Part shown: positions 39,245 to 49,110 of the stretch, piece after piece
Numbering within the stretch: position 1 is the stretch's first letter
Layout: every line of letters begins with the position of its first letter
Assembly (NCBI RefSeq): GCF_000259255.1
Contig: NC_017737.1
Coordinates: 124,001-188,000 of the forward strand
Length of the DNA: 64,000 nt
Direction: 5' to 3'
Origin: Helicobacter cetorum MIT 00-7128
GTDB taxonomy: Bacteria; Campylobacterota; Campylobacteria; Campylobacterales; Helicobacteraceae
Notes under the pieces: model-generated
Database searches by the model: none
What the model was told of the DNA's origin: nothing
What the model saw: the letters and a program-made list of their open reading frames with translations, nothing else
Translations under genes and position numbers: made by a program

Positions 39245-40527
39245 AAACAAATTTATTCAAAGGATTAGGAGCATTAAGCCTAGCATTAGCCATGCCACTA
39301 TTTGGGGGCGCACCTATTGATGTGTCTATGAAAACAGAAAAGAAGTTTAACAATATTACTAATGATTTTTACCAACAATCTTATCTTAACATTCAATCTA
39401 ATGTGGATAGCATTGTTATTCAAAATATTGAACTCAATCGTGGGAATTGCAAAGATGAGGTGTATGATGCGGTTATGCAAAAGCTTGGCTATAAAGATAA
39501 ATATGCTATCCTAAAAAATATAGAAAATGAAAGAGATGAGATTTTAGAACAACTTAAGGGTATAAAAGAAGAAAAGAACATGGAGGGGGTTACAACTTCA
39601 ATGGGTATGCAGAACGCTACAGCTGACATAAGATATGCTATAGCAAACCTTGAATATACTATTAAAAATAATGAAAAGTTACAAAAAGAGCTCAATACCA
39701 TCAACACTTACGAGGAATTGCGAAAAAGATTAGACAATCCTAATTTCCATTACTTTCCACGACTTGATAAAAACGGTTTTGCGCCTAGTACTAATGAAGA
39801 ACCACCCAAGAGTAAAGAACTCTACTCTTTAATGGCTTTTCACGAAAGTTTGTTTGAAATTCTTAAAGTAGTTTTTAGCCCTAACAATGACAATTTTAAC
39901 GGAAAAGTGGAGAATCTTGATAAACTTAGTAGTAGAGGGTGCAATTCTTATGCTTATGGTGGTTTTAGCATTGTATCAACAAAATGTATCTCAAGGAATT
40001 CATACCATAGAAAATACTATCTTAATGACTATGTTAAAGGTATCGTGGGCGATGCGAATTATAACGACTTTATGGATGAGGATTTTTGGAAAGAGACATT
40101 AGAAAATTATTGGGGCAAAAAAATGTCACAAGAACAACTTGGTAAACTTAGGCAAGATTTAGCCAATGCAGAACAAAAAATTTACACAGCTTATCTTAAA
40201 AAATATAAAGAAGTTGTTTTAACCCAATCAAATGCAACGCTTAAGATAGCACAAGCAAAACTTCTTGAGTTTCGCAAAGAACACCAACGAGAACAACAAG
40301 AATACAAACAAAAACATCAGCAACAACGACAAGAAAACATAAAAGAAGAAAAACAACTCACTCAAAAACTCGCTCAATTGAATCAAAAAATCAAAAACAT
40401 GAAAGAGCAAGGCAACACCATAAGAGTCCCTTTAAAATTTGGTCAAGTCTTTAAAACGAGAGCTTGTAGTAACCTCAAAGAGGCTAAGATTAAAACCAAT
40501 AAAGGCACTTGGACTTTCAGCTTTTAA
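39241..40527 (+). CDS. exported coiled-coil protein of the TIR cassette, function unknown
   Basis: A 428-residue protein whose start overlaps the TIR stop by 4 bases. It has a probable signal peptide (MKTNLFKGLGALSLALAMPL, cut near GGA at about 24). Four cysteines follow (residues 70, 234, 249, 409), an even number that would allow two disulfides in the periplasm. Residues about 297-392 are a long Gln/Glu/Lys-rich coiled coil (KEHQREQQEYKQKHQQQRQE), and the chain ends TNKGTWTFSF. I recognise no family. It may be a surface or periplasmic sensor, but this is a guess. Its tight coupling to a cytosolic TIR gene is unusual. Confidence 0.7.
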   Translation: MKTNLFKGLGALSLALAMPLFGGAPIDVSMKTEKKFNNITNDFYQQSYLNIQSNVDSIVIQNIELNRGNCKDEVYDAVMQKLGYKDKYAILKNIENERDEILEQLKGIKEEKNMEGVTTSMGMQNATADIRYAIANLEYTIKNNEKLQKELNTINTYEELRKRLDNPNFHYFPRLDKNGFAPSTNEEPPKSKELYSLMAFHESLFEILKVVFSPNNDNFNGKVENLDKLSSRGCNSYAYGGFSIVSTKCISRNSYHRKYYLNDYVKGIVGDANYNDFMDEDFWKETLENYWGKKMSQEQLGKLRQDLANAEQKIYTAYLKKYKEVVLTQSNATLKIAQAKLLEFRKEHQREQQEYKQKHQQQRQENIKEEKQLTQKLAQLNQKIKNMKEQGNTIRVPLKFGQVFKTRACSNLKEAKIKTNKGTWTFSF

Positions 40528-40537
40528 AGAATAAATC

Positions 40538-41092
40538 ATGGATAAGACCAACAACAAACCCATAGACAGACAAACAATCCTTGTAGAAGAGCTGAATATT
40601 TTGCAAGGTGTTATCAACAGAATGTCCCAGCATTCTTTAGAATGTAAGAAATGGACTCTTGCTCTAGCAACGGGGGTTTTATCTCTTAATTCTATCAGTT
40701 CTTCATCTTTTGCAATAGAAAGCCTTTCTTATGGGTATTTGTGTTTTTTAGGGGTATTACTAATATGCTTTTGGTTTTTAGATGCGTATTATCTTAGATT
40801 TGGAAGAATGTTTAGAGAGCAACATAAATGGCTCATAGAAAATAGACCCACAACCGCCCAAAGAATGTTTGAAGTTCTTCCAAGAGATGATTTGTTAGAA
40901 AAAGACCCTTGCAGGTTTAATTATTTATCTATCATGTTTTCTGTAAAAGGCATGGCAATTTATTGGATATTGTTCTTATCTTTAGTGGGCTTGATTTTTT
41001 ATAAAATGGGTGCTATAGGTTATTTACTACCTTTATTGTTGCTATGCTGTCTTTTGTGCAAAATTTTTCGTTCATTTTGCTCTAAACTCTAG
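40538..41092 (+). CDS. multi-pass membrane protein of the TIR cassette
   Basis: A 184-residue protein, 10 bases after the previous gene. A soluble N-terminal helix (ILVEELNILQGVINRMSQHS) is followed by a pair of hydrophobic segments, the motif FWFLDAYYLRFGRMFREQHK, a soluble loop and two more transmembrane segments near the C-terminus (YWILFLSLVGLIFYKM; YLLPLLLLCCLLC). From memory, small membrane proteins with an FLDAYYL motif occur beside TIR-like genes in other bacteria, and the layout resembles SLATT-type putative pore formers. That points to a membrane effector or partner of the TIR protein. It is convergent with terC; the 191 bp between show no clear terminator. Confidence 0.68.
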   Translation: MDKTNNKPIDRQTILVEELNILQGVINRMSQHSLECKKWTLALATGVLSLNSISSSSFAIESLSYGYLCFLGVLLICFWFLDAYYLRFGRMFREQHKWLIENRPTTAQRMFEVLPRDDLLEKDPCRFNYLSIMFSVKGMAIYWILFLSLVGLIFYKMGAIGYLLPLLLLCCLLCKIFRSFCSKL

Positions 41093-41283
41093 CCTTAAAC
41101 AACGCCACGCACCCCACTATTTCTATTTCCACCTCTTTAAAATAGTATTCTAAACACGCTTTAAGCGTCAAATTCTTTGAGACCTTTTACCATCAGCATT
41201 CAATTAGAGACTTTAAAACCAACACCTTTTACAAACAGAGCCAAACAGATTATATAACTCTTTCTTTATGGCATATATTACGC

Positions 41284-42021
41284 TTAGAGATTACGCCTTT
41301 CTATGAAAATATTCAAGCACTCTACTAATAGCGCAAAGCCTATACCTGCATATAAATATGCCTTATTGATAGACACATGCACGCCTTCTAATAGTAAGAC
41401 CAAGCCCACAAAGAGCAAAAATACAAACGCTAAGGTCTTTACTCGGTGGTATTTCTCAATAAAATCCCCTATGATTTTAGAAAAAAATACCATAACAATT
41501 ACTGCCAAGATTATAGCCCCTATCATCACTTCTAAATGTTTAGCAATACCAACGGCTGTAATCACTGAATCTAGGGAAAAAACAATATCTAAAAACATGA
41601 TTTCTATTAAAGTAATCAAAAATCCTAAACTTTTAGTTTGATAATTCTCTTCTGTAGCATAAGCTTGAGCTTTTAGCTCCATAAATCCCTTATACATTAA
41701 AAAGACTCCCCCAAGAATTAACACCATATCACGCCATGAAATTTCTAAACTCGCTACAGAAAATAAAGGCTTTTCTAAATGACTTATCCAAAATAATGCC
41801 CCTAAAAGCGCTATGCGAGCAAGCATAGCTAGAGTAAGCCCTAAAATGCGGGCTTTATTTTGCTGATGCTTTGGCAATTTACTTACAATAACTACAAGAA
41901 AAATAATGTTATCAATCCCTAGCACAATTTCTAAAAGTGTTAGGGTAAAAAGCGAAAATATTCCATGCCAAGTTAAAAAAATATCAGAAAAATTAGCGAA
42001 TAAGGTTTGAAAACTTTCCAT
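41284..42021 (-). CDS. TerC-family membrane protein (HP1343-like)
   Basis: A 245-residue protein with about seven transmembrane segments and TerC signatures: LTLLEIVLGIDNIIFLVVIV and LIEIMFLDIVFSLDSVITAV, each with membrane acidic residues. TerC proteins are linked to metal (manganese or calcium) homeostasis and tellurite resistance; the substrate here is not known. It follows corA by 8 bases in the same direction. Confidence 0.9.
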   Translation of the reverse strand: MESFQTLFANFSDIFLTWHGIFSLFTLTLLEIVLGIDNIIFLVVIVSKLPKHQQNKARILGLTLAMLARIALLGALFWISHLEKPLFSVASLEISWRDMVLILGGVFLMYKGFMELKAQAYATEENYQTKSLGFLITLIEIMFLDIVFSLDSVITAVGIAKHLEVMIGAIILAVIVMVFFSKIIGDFIEKYHRVKTLAFVFLLFVGLVLLLEGVHVSINKAYLYAGIGFALLVECLNIFIERRNL

Positions 42022-42029
42022 AGAAAGGC

Positions 42030-42989
42030 TTATAACCAGCCTTTTTTCTTAAAATAAATCACGGGTAAAATCGTAGAAATTGCCATAATAATAAGCGCAA
42101 AAAGATAGCCATATTGCCATTCTAATTCAGGCATGAATTTGAAATTCATGCCATAAACGGTGCCAATAAGTGTGGGAGGCATCATTGCCATTGTAGCCAC
42201 CGTGAATACCTTAATAATCTCATTTTGTTCCACATTGACTTGAGAGGCAAAAAGATTTTGAATATTATCTAAAGAGTTGAGATTCACCGTTGCTGATTCT
42301 ACCAAAGAACTGAAATCTTTCATAATGATATTCAAATTGTTTTTTGTATCTTTATCTACCTTATCGCTACGCAATAATGCTGTAATGATACGACGCTTAT
42401 CAAATAAAGAATTACGCAACACCATGTTAAATTCTTGCAAATTAGATAAATGCACTAGCACATCATCATGCTTGCAAGAAGTCTTTCTAAACACAATGCT
42501 TTTTCTCAATAAGCTTGTTTGCTTATTAATCCATTCTAAATATTCCACACCTCTTTCAAAATCTGCCTCAAAAACCTTGCTAAGCACATCAAAACCATCT
42601 TCAAATTTCTTAGGGCTAGCTAAAACCTTTTTTTTGGTTTCATTAAAAATTTGCAAAGTGCCATAATAAACGGTAAAAAGAATGTTGTGCGCCAAAATAA
42701 AAGTTGCCATTTCAGTATGAAACAATTCCCCCTCATCTTGATTGACAAAAAGTGCGTTAATGGTTACGCTTGAGCTATCTTCCCAATACTTTGTTACTAA
42801 AGAAACACGCTCTGATTCATCTACTTCATAATCTATAGAATATTGTTGGCTTAAAGCGATAAGCTCACTTGGCGTAGGATTAATAAGCTCAAACCATAAA
42901 ACTTCCTTTTCTCCTACATCAAAACCACTAAAATCATTAAAGCGTTTTTTTATTACAAATTCTTGGTGCTTGAAAAACACATTTACCAT
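42030..42989 (-). CDS. corA: magnesium/cobalt transporter CorA
   Basis: A 319-residue CorA: a large cytoplasmic N-terminal domain with coiled helices, then two C-terminal transmembrane helices with the YGMNF selectivity signature (PTLIGTVYGMNFKFMPELEW) and a positively charged tail (YFKKKGWL). It takes up Mg2+ and possibly Ni2+ or Co2+. pgk lies 22 bases upstream. Confidence 0.96.
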   Translation of the reverse strand: MVNVFFKHQEFVIKKRFNDFSGFDVGEKEVLWFELINPTPSELIALSQQYSIDYEVDESERVSLVTKYWEDSSSVTINALFVNQDEGELFHTEMATFILAHNILFTVYYGTLQIFNETKKKVLASPKKFEDGFDVLSKVFEADFERGVEYLEWINKQTSLLRKSIVFRKTSCKHDDVLVHLSNLQEFNMVLRNSLFDKRRIITALLRSDKVDKDTKNNLNIIMKDFSSLVESATVNLNSLDNIQNLFASQVNVEQNEIIKVFTVATMAMMPPTLIGTVYGMNFKFMPELEWQYGYLFALIIMAISTILPVIYFKKKGWL

Positions 42990-43011
42990 TACACACTCTC
43001 CTTATAAAGGA

Positions 43012-44223
43012 CTAATGACGCCTATCTAGCACTTCAAAACAAGGTAGAATCTTACCCTCTAAAAGCTCCAAGCTCGCTCCACCGCCCGTTGAAATAAAGC
43101 TCATATTATCCTTTTCGCCCGCACGATTAATTGCATCAATAGTATCGCCCCCACCAATTAACGAAAAGGCATAAGTATCAGCAATCTTATGGGCTAAAAA
43201 GGTTGTCCCTCTAGCAAATTCTTGTTTTTCATGCACGCCTAAAGGACCATTCCAAATGATTGTAGGCGCACTTTCTATGACTTCAGAAAATAATTTCACG
43301 CTCGCAGGTCCTATATCAGCGATTTTATGCTTAGGCTCAATATCTTGCACAGGCGAAATCTTAATTTGCTTAGGATTTAAAATATCATCAGTAGTAATCG
43401 CATCAATAGGCAAATAAACTTTGACCTTTTTTTCTTTCGCACTTTTTAATAATTCTAATGCCTCATCTAATAAACTATCCTCAACAAGAGATTCTTGCAC
43501 ATCATGTCCTAAAGCCTTTAAAAAAGTATTGCTCATAGCCCCTGCAATAATTAATTTATCAACTAAATCTAAAATATTTTTTAATAAGCTAAGCTTTGAG
43601 CTAACCTTTGCCCCTCCAACAATCAATAATAAAGGACGCAAAGGGTGATTAAACGCTTTATAAAAAGAATCAATTTCTTTTTTTAGCAAGAAACCACTCA
43701 CTTTAATGGGTGCAAATTGTGCCGCACCATAAGTGCTTGCATGCTTTCTATGGCTTGTGCCAAACGCATCATTGACATACACATCACACAAGCTTGCTAA
43801 TTCTTTTGATAAACTCTCATCGTTCTTTTCTTCACGCTCATCAAAACGGATATTTTCTACAAGAAAAATCCTAGAATGCAAACTCTTTTCTTCTAAAGAA
43901 CGCTTGGCTTGCTCTAAGTTTTGTAAAAAGATTACTTCATGATTTAAGAGTCTTTCAAGGCGTTTTAAAAAGGGCTTTAAGCTCAAATGACTCTCAACAC
44001 CCTTTGGACGACCCAAATGACTTACTAGAATAATATCTTTAGCATGATTGTCTATGCAAAACTGAATCGTTGGCAAGCTCTCTCTTATACGAGTATCATC
44101 AGTAATGTTGAGATTTTCATCTAAAGGCACATTAAAATCTACTCTAATAAGCACTCGCTTATTATTAATCTCTACTTCTTGAATATTCTTAACACTTTGC
44201 ATAAAAGTTATTTTAGCTAACAT
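43012..44223 (-). CDS. pgk: phosphoglycerate kinase
   Basis: A 403-residue Pgk of glycolysis/gluconeogenesis. The ATG at 44221-44223 (MLAKITFMQSVKNIQEVEIN) has an AAAGGA ribosome-binding site, so it is kept over the internal ATG at 44202. Signatures: KRVLIRVDFNVPLDENLN, VLVSHLGRP-type ILVSHLGRPKG, GGAKVSSKLSLLKNIL and the C-terminal IGGGDTIDAINRAG with FISTGGGASLELLEG. It follows the inserted pgi by 9 bases. Confidence 0.97.
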   Translation of the reverse strand: MLAKITFMQSVKNIQEVEINNKRVLIRVDFNVPLDENLNITDDTRIRESLPTIQFCIDNHAKDIILVSHLGRPKGVESHLSLKPFLKRLERLLNHEVIFLQNLEQAKRSLEEKSLHSRIFLVENIRFDEREEKNDESLSKELASLCDVYVNDAFGTSHRKHASTYGAAQFAPIKVSGFLLKKEIDSFYKAFNHPLRPLLLIVGGAKVSSKLSLLKNILDLVDKLIIAGAMSNTFLKALGHDVQESLVEDSLLDEALELLKSAKEKKVKVYLPIDAITTDDILNPKQIKISPVQDIEPKHKIADIGPASVKLFSEVIESAPTIIWNGPLGVHEKQEFARGTTFLAHKIADTYAFSLIGGGDTIDAINRAGEKDNMSFISTGGGASLELLEGKILPCFEVLDRRH

Positions 44224-44232
44224 AAAAATCCT

Positions 44233-45486
44233 TTAATTTTGTAATGAAAACATTTCTTTTAAATACGCTTTACCAAACTCTACTGCCGGCTGGTCATAAG
44301 TATTTATCTCAAATAAAATCCCTAGCGCTGAAGTTAAAAGCTCATAATAGGCAATAAGCATTCCAACGCTTTTCTCATTTAACTCGGCTATTTCAACACA
44401 ATCTACCAATAAGCCCTCTTCTACCAAGCTCTTTAAAGTGGCTAATTTTTGCAAATCTAAAAGGCGTGTAAAACTCGCTTGATTAACAAAATTGGTATTT
44501 TCAAAATAGGGTAAATCTAAGCTAGGCACTAAAGGCTCATCAAATTCTAAACGCATATTTTGGCACAAGCTTAAAAAGGTTATGCTCTTATCTTTAGGTC
44601 CATGTTTTAAAAGCTGTAAAAATGAATGCTGGTCGCTACTGCCAATAAGAGCTATTGGGGTTAAGCCCACTTTTTTATTATGGATATTAATCTTGCCAAG
44701 TGATTCACCTACAAGTTGCACAAACCATGCGTTGAACCCTCTAAAGATATCTGAATACGAAAAAAGCGCATGCATGGGATATTTCAAAGATTCATCAAAT
44801 AGTTGGCAAGCCTTATTTAAAAGATGGTCTTCTTGGCGTTCAAAAAAACTATCCATAAACAACCTTGCCCCTTTTAAAAAACCCTCTATCTTATATCCAA
44901 GCAAAAATAAAGGCACTAAGGCAATGCTAGAAAGCACCGAAAAGCGCCCCCCTATATTTTTGTCAATCGTAATGGTAGTAATTTGCTTATCTTTCCCTAG
45001 AAGATGCAAGGCTGAATTTTCATCAGTGATAAATAGCAAGCGCTCTTTATGTTTTAACAAATCATAGCGTTGCATGGCGTATTTCATTAGACTAGAAGTT
45101 TCAATAGTCGTGCCAGATTTAGAAATCACAAAAAACAAGCATTCTTCAATATCTAATTTTAGTTGAGAAATTTTAATCGCATCAGTGTATTCTAAAAAAA
45201 CTAATTGAATACGGTTGCGCCCTTGCAAACTTTTAAGCATTTTATCAATTGCTCTTAATCCTAAAGAGCTACCCCCAACCCCTAAAATCACAAGTTTTTT
45301 CACACCCTTTAAAAGCTCAAAATGATTATTGGCATACTCTTTGGCATCTTCTAAAGCACGAGTGCTATAGGGCAAATGATAATAACCACTAATTTGGTGT
45401 TCTCGCTCATATACTATCGCATTAAAAAGCTTATCTAGGCGCTCTTTAGTGATTTTAGAATCATAATAAGAGCGAAAACACAACAC
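44233..45486 (-). CDS. pgi: short-form glucose-6-phosphate isomerase
   Basis: A 417-residue phosphoglucose isomerase with GVGGSSLGLRAIDKML, VISKSGTTIETSSLMKYA and GGRFSVLSSIALVPLFLLG. It interconverts glucose-6-phosphate and fructose-6-phosphate. The length matches the short Campylobacter type, not the 545-residue H. pylori enzyme. The start is GTG at 45484-45486 with an AGAGAGG ribosome-binding site. It lies 17 bases after gapA and 9 before pgk, where H. pylori has, from memory, only gapA-pgk. A gene for a longer Pgi may exist elsewhere in the genome. Confidence 0.9.
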   Translation of the reverse strand: MLCFRSYYDSKITKERLDKLFNAIVYEREHQISGYYHLPYSTRALEDAKEYANNHFELLKGVKKLVILGVGGSSLGLRAIDKMLKSLQGRNRIQLVFLEYTDAIKISQLKLDIEECLFFVISKSGTTIETSSLMKYAMQRYDLLKHKERLLFITDENSALHLLGKDKQITTITIDKNIGGRFSVLSSIALVPLFLLGYKIEGFLKGARLFMDSFFERQEDHLLNKACQLFDESLKYPMHALFSYSDIFRGFNAWFVQLVGESLGKINIHNKKVGLTPIALIGSSDQHSFLQLLKHGPKDKSITFLSLCQNMRLEFDEPLVPSLDLPYFENTNFVNQASFTRLLDLQKLATLKSLVEEGLLVDCVEIAELNEKSVGMLIAYYELLTSALGILFEINTYDQPAVEFGKAYLKEMFSLQN

Positions 45487-45503
45487 TTCTAAAACCTCTC
45501 TTT

Positions 45504-46502
45504 TTAAGCTTTGGCTACATAGATTGCCATATCTATTAAGCGCTCACTATAGCCCATTTCATTATCATACCATGCTAAGATTTTAGCGCTATTTTGCCCT
45601 AAAACAATAATTTGGTCTTCAATAACTATCGCACTTAAAGGCGAAGAAATAAAATCACTTGAGACTAATTTTTCTTCATCAATACCTAAAATACCTTGCA
45701 ACTCACTCTCACTTGCTTGTTTGAAAGCTTGCAAAATGCCCTCTTTAGTAATTGCTTGCTTAAAAGTAATAGATAAATCAATCAAGCTTACATTAGGTGT
45801 AGGCACTCTAATAGCAAGTCCACTTACTTTTGGGCCTAGATGTGGCAAGACTAAAGAAATTGCCTTGCTCACACCGGTGCTTGTAGGAATCATATTTAAA
45901 TTAGCAGCTCTTGCACGACGAATATCTTTGTGTTTAGTGTCTAATAGGTTTTGGTCGTTGGTATAGCTATGAATAGTCGTTAAAAGCGCTTGTTCAATCA
46001 AAAAAGTCTCATCTAGCACTTTTAAAACAGGAGCAGTGGCATTTGTAGTGCAAGAGGCATTAGAGATAACACTTTCTTGTTTATAATCCTTGTGATTCAC
46101 GCCATAAACAAAAGTAGGTGTATTTTTAGCAGGAGCAGAAATCACCACCTTTTTCACACTCCCCTTAAGATGTGCTTGTGAGGCCTCTAAGGAGTTGAAT
46201 TTTCCCGTGCATTCTACCACCACCTCAGCATGCGCATTAGAAAAGTCAAGTTTATTAATATCTCGCTCACTTAGCACTAAAATGCGCTTACTATGCCCAA
46301 TATTAAGCGTTTTGTCATCATTAAGTGTTGCCTCAAAACGACCATGCACGCTATCATGGCGTAATAAATGTAAAAGTGTTTCCAATTCGCATGTAGAATT
46401 AATAGCTACAATCTCTATATCTTTACGCTTACTAGCTACTCTTATAGCACAAAGTCCTATGCGTCCTGTCCCATTAATGGCAATTTTAATTGGTGTTTTG
46501 AT
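45504..46502 (-). CDS. gapA: glyceraldehyde-3-phosphate dehydrogenase, non-standard start codon
   Basis: A GAPDH of 332 residues if read from the ATC at 46500-46502. The catalytic motif [15 protein letters not shown], the Rossmann start [20 protein letters not shown] and the C-terminal [17 protein letters not shown] are intact. The Rossmann part lies upstream of every in-frame ATG, GTG or TTG except a TTG at 46385, which would delete 39 essential residues; an in-frame TAG precedes the region. An AAAGGGG site sits five bases before ATC, giving a protein that begins (I)[15 protein letters not shown] or the nearby ATT would be a rare initiation codon. Confidence 0.9.
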   Translation of the reverse strand: MKTPIKIAINGTGRIGLCAIRVASKRKDIEIVAINSTCELETLLHLLRHDSVHGRFEATLNDDKTLNIGHSKRILVLSERDINKLDFSNAHAEVVVECTGKFNSLEASQAHLKGSVKKVVISAPAKNTPTFVYGVNHKDYKQESVISNASCTTNATAPVLKVLDETFLIEQALLTTIHSYTNDQNLLDTKHKDIRRARAANLNMIPTSTGVSKAISLVLPHLGPKVSGLAIRVPTPNVSLIDLSITFKQAITKEGILQAFKQASESELQGILGIDEEKLVSSDFISSPLSAIVIEDQIIVLGQNSAKILAWYDNEMGYSERLIDMAIYVAKA

Positions 46503-46624
46503 AGTGTCCCCTTTATCCTAAAATGCCCCATTTTAGCACAAGTGAGCTTAAATTAACCATTCATAAACTATTAGACCAACGCTATAGTTATTCAAAAATT
46601 AAAAAGAATAGTTTTTAAAATATT

Positions 46625-47329
46625 TTACAGATTAAAATCAAAATCCTTGCCATAAATCCCTCTATAAGCCTCTTGCAAGCGCACAAAGATATTACTCCCT
46701 AAAAAACCTCTTGACAAGGGGCTTGGGTGCGGTGCCTCTAAAACAATATGTTTACTTCTATCAATTAAAGCACCCTTTTTTTGAGCTACTTTTCCAAGCA
46801 AAACTACAATTAAAGCCTCTCTACTTTCAAAAAGGCGTTCTAGTATCCTATCGCTAAATCGCTCCCAACCAATGTGTTTATGTGAATTAGGCTTATTTTT
46901 TTCTACACTTAAAATGGCGTTCAATAAAAGCATGCCCCTCTTAGCCCATGCGCTTAAATCCCCATGTTTAGGAATAGGCACGCCCAAACTAGCATTTAAC
47001 TCTTTATAGATATTACGCAAACTTGGAGGAATGGGTGCATCTTTATTTACGCTAAAACTTAACCCCATAGCCACAGGCAATTCAGCACCATTTTGCCTAT
47101 AAGTTGAATGATAGGGGTCTTGCCCTAAAAGAATAATTTTAACAGCATGTGGGGGCATTAAATTCAAGGCTTGAAATAGATTAGCACTTATAGGATAGAC
47201 ACAACTTGTTTGTTCTAAAGCCTCTAAATAACGCCTTTCAATTTCTAAAAAATAGGGTTGTTTAAACTCACTTTGTAAAAACTCACGCCATAATAAAGTG
47301 AGTTTAGCTCTAGTTAGCATTGAGCTCAT
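46625..47329 (-). CDS. ung: uracil-DNA glycosylase
   Basis: A 234-residue family 1 Ung that removes uracil from DNA. The water-activating loop [20 protein letters not shown] and the minor-groove loop [15 protein letters not shown] are present. Its start overlaps the end of plsC by 20 bases on the same strand, so translation is coupled. Confidence 0.97.
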   Translation of the reverse strand: MSSMLTRAKLTLLWREFLQSEFKQPYFLEIERRYLEALEQTSCVYPISANLFQALNLMPPHAVKIILLGQDPYHSTYRQNGAELPVAMGLSFSVNKDAPIPPSLRNIYKELNASLGVPIPKHGDLSAWAKRGMLLLNAILSVEKNKPNSHKHIGWERFSDRILERLFESREALIVVLLGKVAQKKGALIDRSKHIVLEAPHPSPLSRGFLGSNIFVRLQEAYRGIYGKDFDFNL

Positions 47330-48014
47330 GATAATGCTTTAAGTATTCTTTTTGCATAAGTTGCTCTAACTCTTCATACCAAGTCTTAGAATTAAAATCA
47401 GGCGTATAACTCTCTAGCATAACCAAGCGAGTGCGTGCCTTATAGGCCTCTAAGGGCTTAGAGTTAAAAATTTTACGAGAGTTGATTAAAACCATAGGCT
47501 GGATTTTAAGCTGAAATTTTTCTGCAATCATCTTAGCCCCTTGCTTAAAGGGCAAAAATTTCTCTTGCCCTCTCCCACGAGTGCCTTCAGGGAAAATCAC
47601 CAAAGGACGCCCCTCATCTAATTTTTGCTTGCTCTCCTTAAGCAATGACACTAAGCCTTTTTTATCTTCTCTATCAATTAAAATCATTTGTGTGTCAGTT
47701 AATGCATGCCCATAAAAAGGGATTTCCCCTAATTCTTTTTTAGCAATCCAACAAATGTTTTCGGGGTGATACGCCTCTAAATAGATAATATCCAACAAGC
47801 TTTGATGATTTAAAACAATAAGTCTAGCCTCTCTATCAAATTCACCCACTTTTTCTAAAGTAACCCCCGTTAGAGTAAAAAAAGAAGAGCAAGTTTTGCG
47901 TGTGGAGCGAGCGTTATTATTTTTACGATTAAAATAGTTAAAGACAATAATAATAGCTAATCCTATAGCAATCACTAGACCTCTATAGATAGCTCGTATT
48001 TTACTTGATGTCAT
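47310..48014 (-). CDS. plsC: 1-acyl-glycerol-3-phosphate acyltransferase
   Basis: A 234-residue acyltransferase with an N-terminal membrane segment ([17 protein letters not shown]), the NHQSLLD active-site motif (family form NHx4D) and FPEGTRG. It makes phosphatidic acid. It overlaps the preceding SH3-domain gene by 14 bases and ung by 20 bases, so it is in a tight operon. Confidence 0.95.
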   Translation of the reverse strand: MTSSKIRAIYRGLVIAIGLAIIIVFNYFNRKNNNARSTRKTCSSFFTLTGVTLEKVGEFDREARLIVLNHQSLLDIIYLEAYHPENICWIAKKELGEIPFYGHALTDTQMILIDREDKKGLVSLLKESKQKLDEGRPLVIFPEGTRGRGQEKFLPFKQGAKMIAEKFQLKIQPMVLINSRKIFNSKPLEAYKARTRLVMLESYTPDFNSKTWYEELEQLMQKEYLKHYHELNAN

Positions 48015-49110
48015 GGCGCTTTACCCATCCTATTTGTTCATGTGTGGTCATAATTTTATAATAGTCTTTGTGCGAACCGATTATCTTAATAGGCATTTGA
48101 GCTTTAGAAATGCCTAAAATCGTGGAATTTTTTGTCGGTAAAATGCGTATCTCTTTTTGGGCGAGCAAAGTCGCTGAACGCTGTTGGAATAATAAATTAT
48201 AGAGAGCAAACCCTAGACATAGTATTCCAAGCAATAGGAAAATAATTTTGCGCCCAAAGAGCAAAAAGAGCAATAAGAAAAACACACATAAAACTAATAG
48301 AGCTACATTAAAAAATACCAAAAAATTATTTTTAGGGACTAGCTCGCTTTGCACATTAATCGCATCATTGATAGGCACAACAGAAAAATGCAAAGTTTTA
48401 AAACGCTGTTCTTTTAAAGAAAAATAATCAAATGAAAGGCTTTGGATTTTTTTAGGCAACACACAATAATAAATCACGCTCCCTTCTTTGGTCTTGCTTT
48501 GAGCTATTGAGGCATTATCAAATCCTTGCTTAATTGCCTCTTTGATTGAGAACTTTTCCCAATTTGCTCTTTTAAAAGCCATTTCTATTACCAAAATATT
48601 ATGCTCACTATCATAATCTTTGGTCTTGTATTGCACTACATCTAAATCTTGCGCCATAACTCCTGCATAACGAGGATTTTGAGATAAATCACTCACTTGC
48701 AAAGAAATACTAGGGGCTAAAGAATAATCTATATACTTATCCTTATTGGAAAACGCACTAACTTTAAGAGCCGGAATGCTCGCTTTAACACCCTTGATTT
48801 TATAATAATACACCGCTTTAAAAAGCTCTTTTTCTACCCCTCTCCATGTAGGCACTTTATTTAAAAGCTCTATTTGGTCTTTATCCACTTCCCCCTCAAG
48901 CTTTGCCTCTAAAAACTGCGCATCAAATAGCAACAAACTATAAGTTACTGCAATAGTCTGCCCTACATAAGCGGGGGTATTTTCTAAGGCATCTAAATTT
49001 TCTGCCTTAACATAAACTACCTTAGCCTTAACATCTTCATCTTTTTCATCAAGCACTTCTGCATTGACAAACCCTACACAAAGGGCTAACAATAACCATA
49101 TTATTCGCAT
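48001..49110 (-). CDS. membrane protein with a C-terminal SH3 domain (HP1349/BatD-like)
   Basis: A 369-residue protein: signal peptide ([20 protein letters not shown]), a long periplasmic region, two adjacent hydrophobic segments near residues 270-315 ([38 protein letters not shown]) and a C-terminal SH3-like domain ([33 protein letters not shown]). It lies between purQ (adjacent, no gap) and plsC. C. jejuni has, from memory, a comparable gene after purQ. Function unknown; SH3b domains often bind cell wall. Confidence 0.8.
   Translation of the reverse strand: MRIIWLLLALCVGFVNAEVLDEKDEDVKAKVVYVKAENLDALENTPAYVGQTIAVTYSLLLFDAQFLEAKLEGEVDKDQIELLNKVPTWRGVEKELFKAVYYYKIKGVKASIPALKVSAFSNKDKYIDYSLAPSISLQVSDLSQNPRYAGVMAQDLDVVQYKTKDYDSEHNILVIEMAFKRANWEKFSIKEAIKQGFDNASIAQSKTKEGSVIYYCVLPKKIQSLSFDYFSLKEQRFKTLHFSVVPINDAINVQSELVPKNNFLVFFNVALLVLCVFFLLLFLLFGRKIIFLLLGILCLGFALYNLLFQQRSATLLAQKEIRILPTKNSTILGISKAQMPIKIIGSHKDYYKIMTTHEQIGWVKRHDIK

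Noticed and set aside
41093..41283. A promoter for terC near 41249 (TATAAT on the minus strand)
   Set aside because: terC is read from 42021 down to 41284, so this site lies after its end, not before it.
46385..46502. A gapA starting at the TTG (293 residues)
   Set aside because: It would delete the GTGRIG nucleotide-binding motif, which is clearly encoded upstream in the same frame with a ribosome-binding site.
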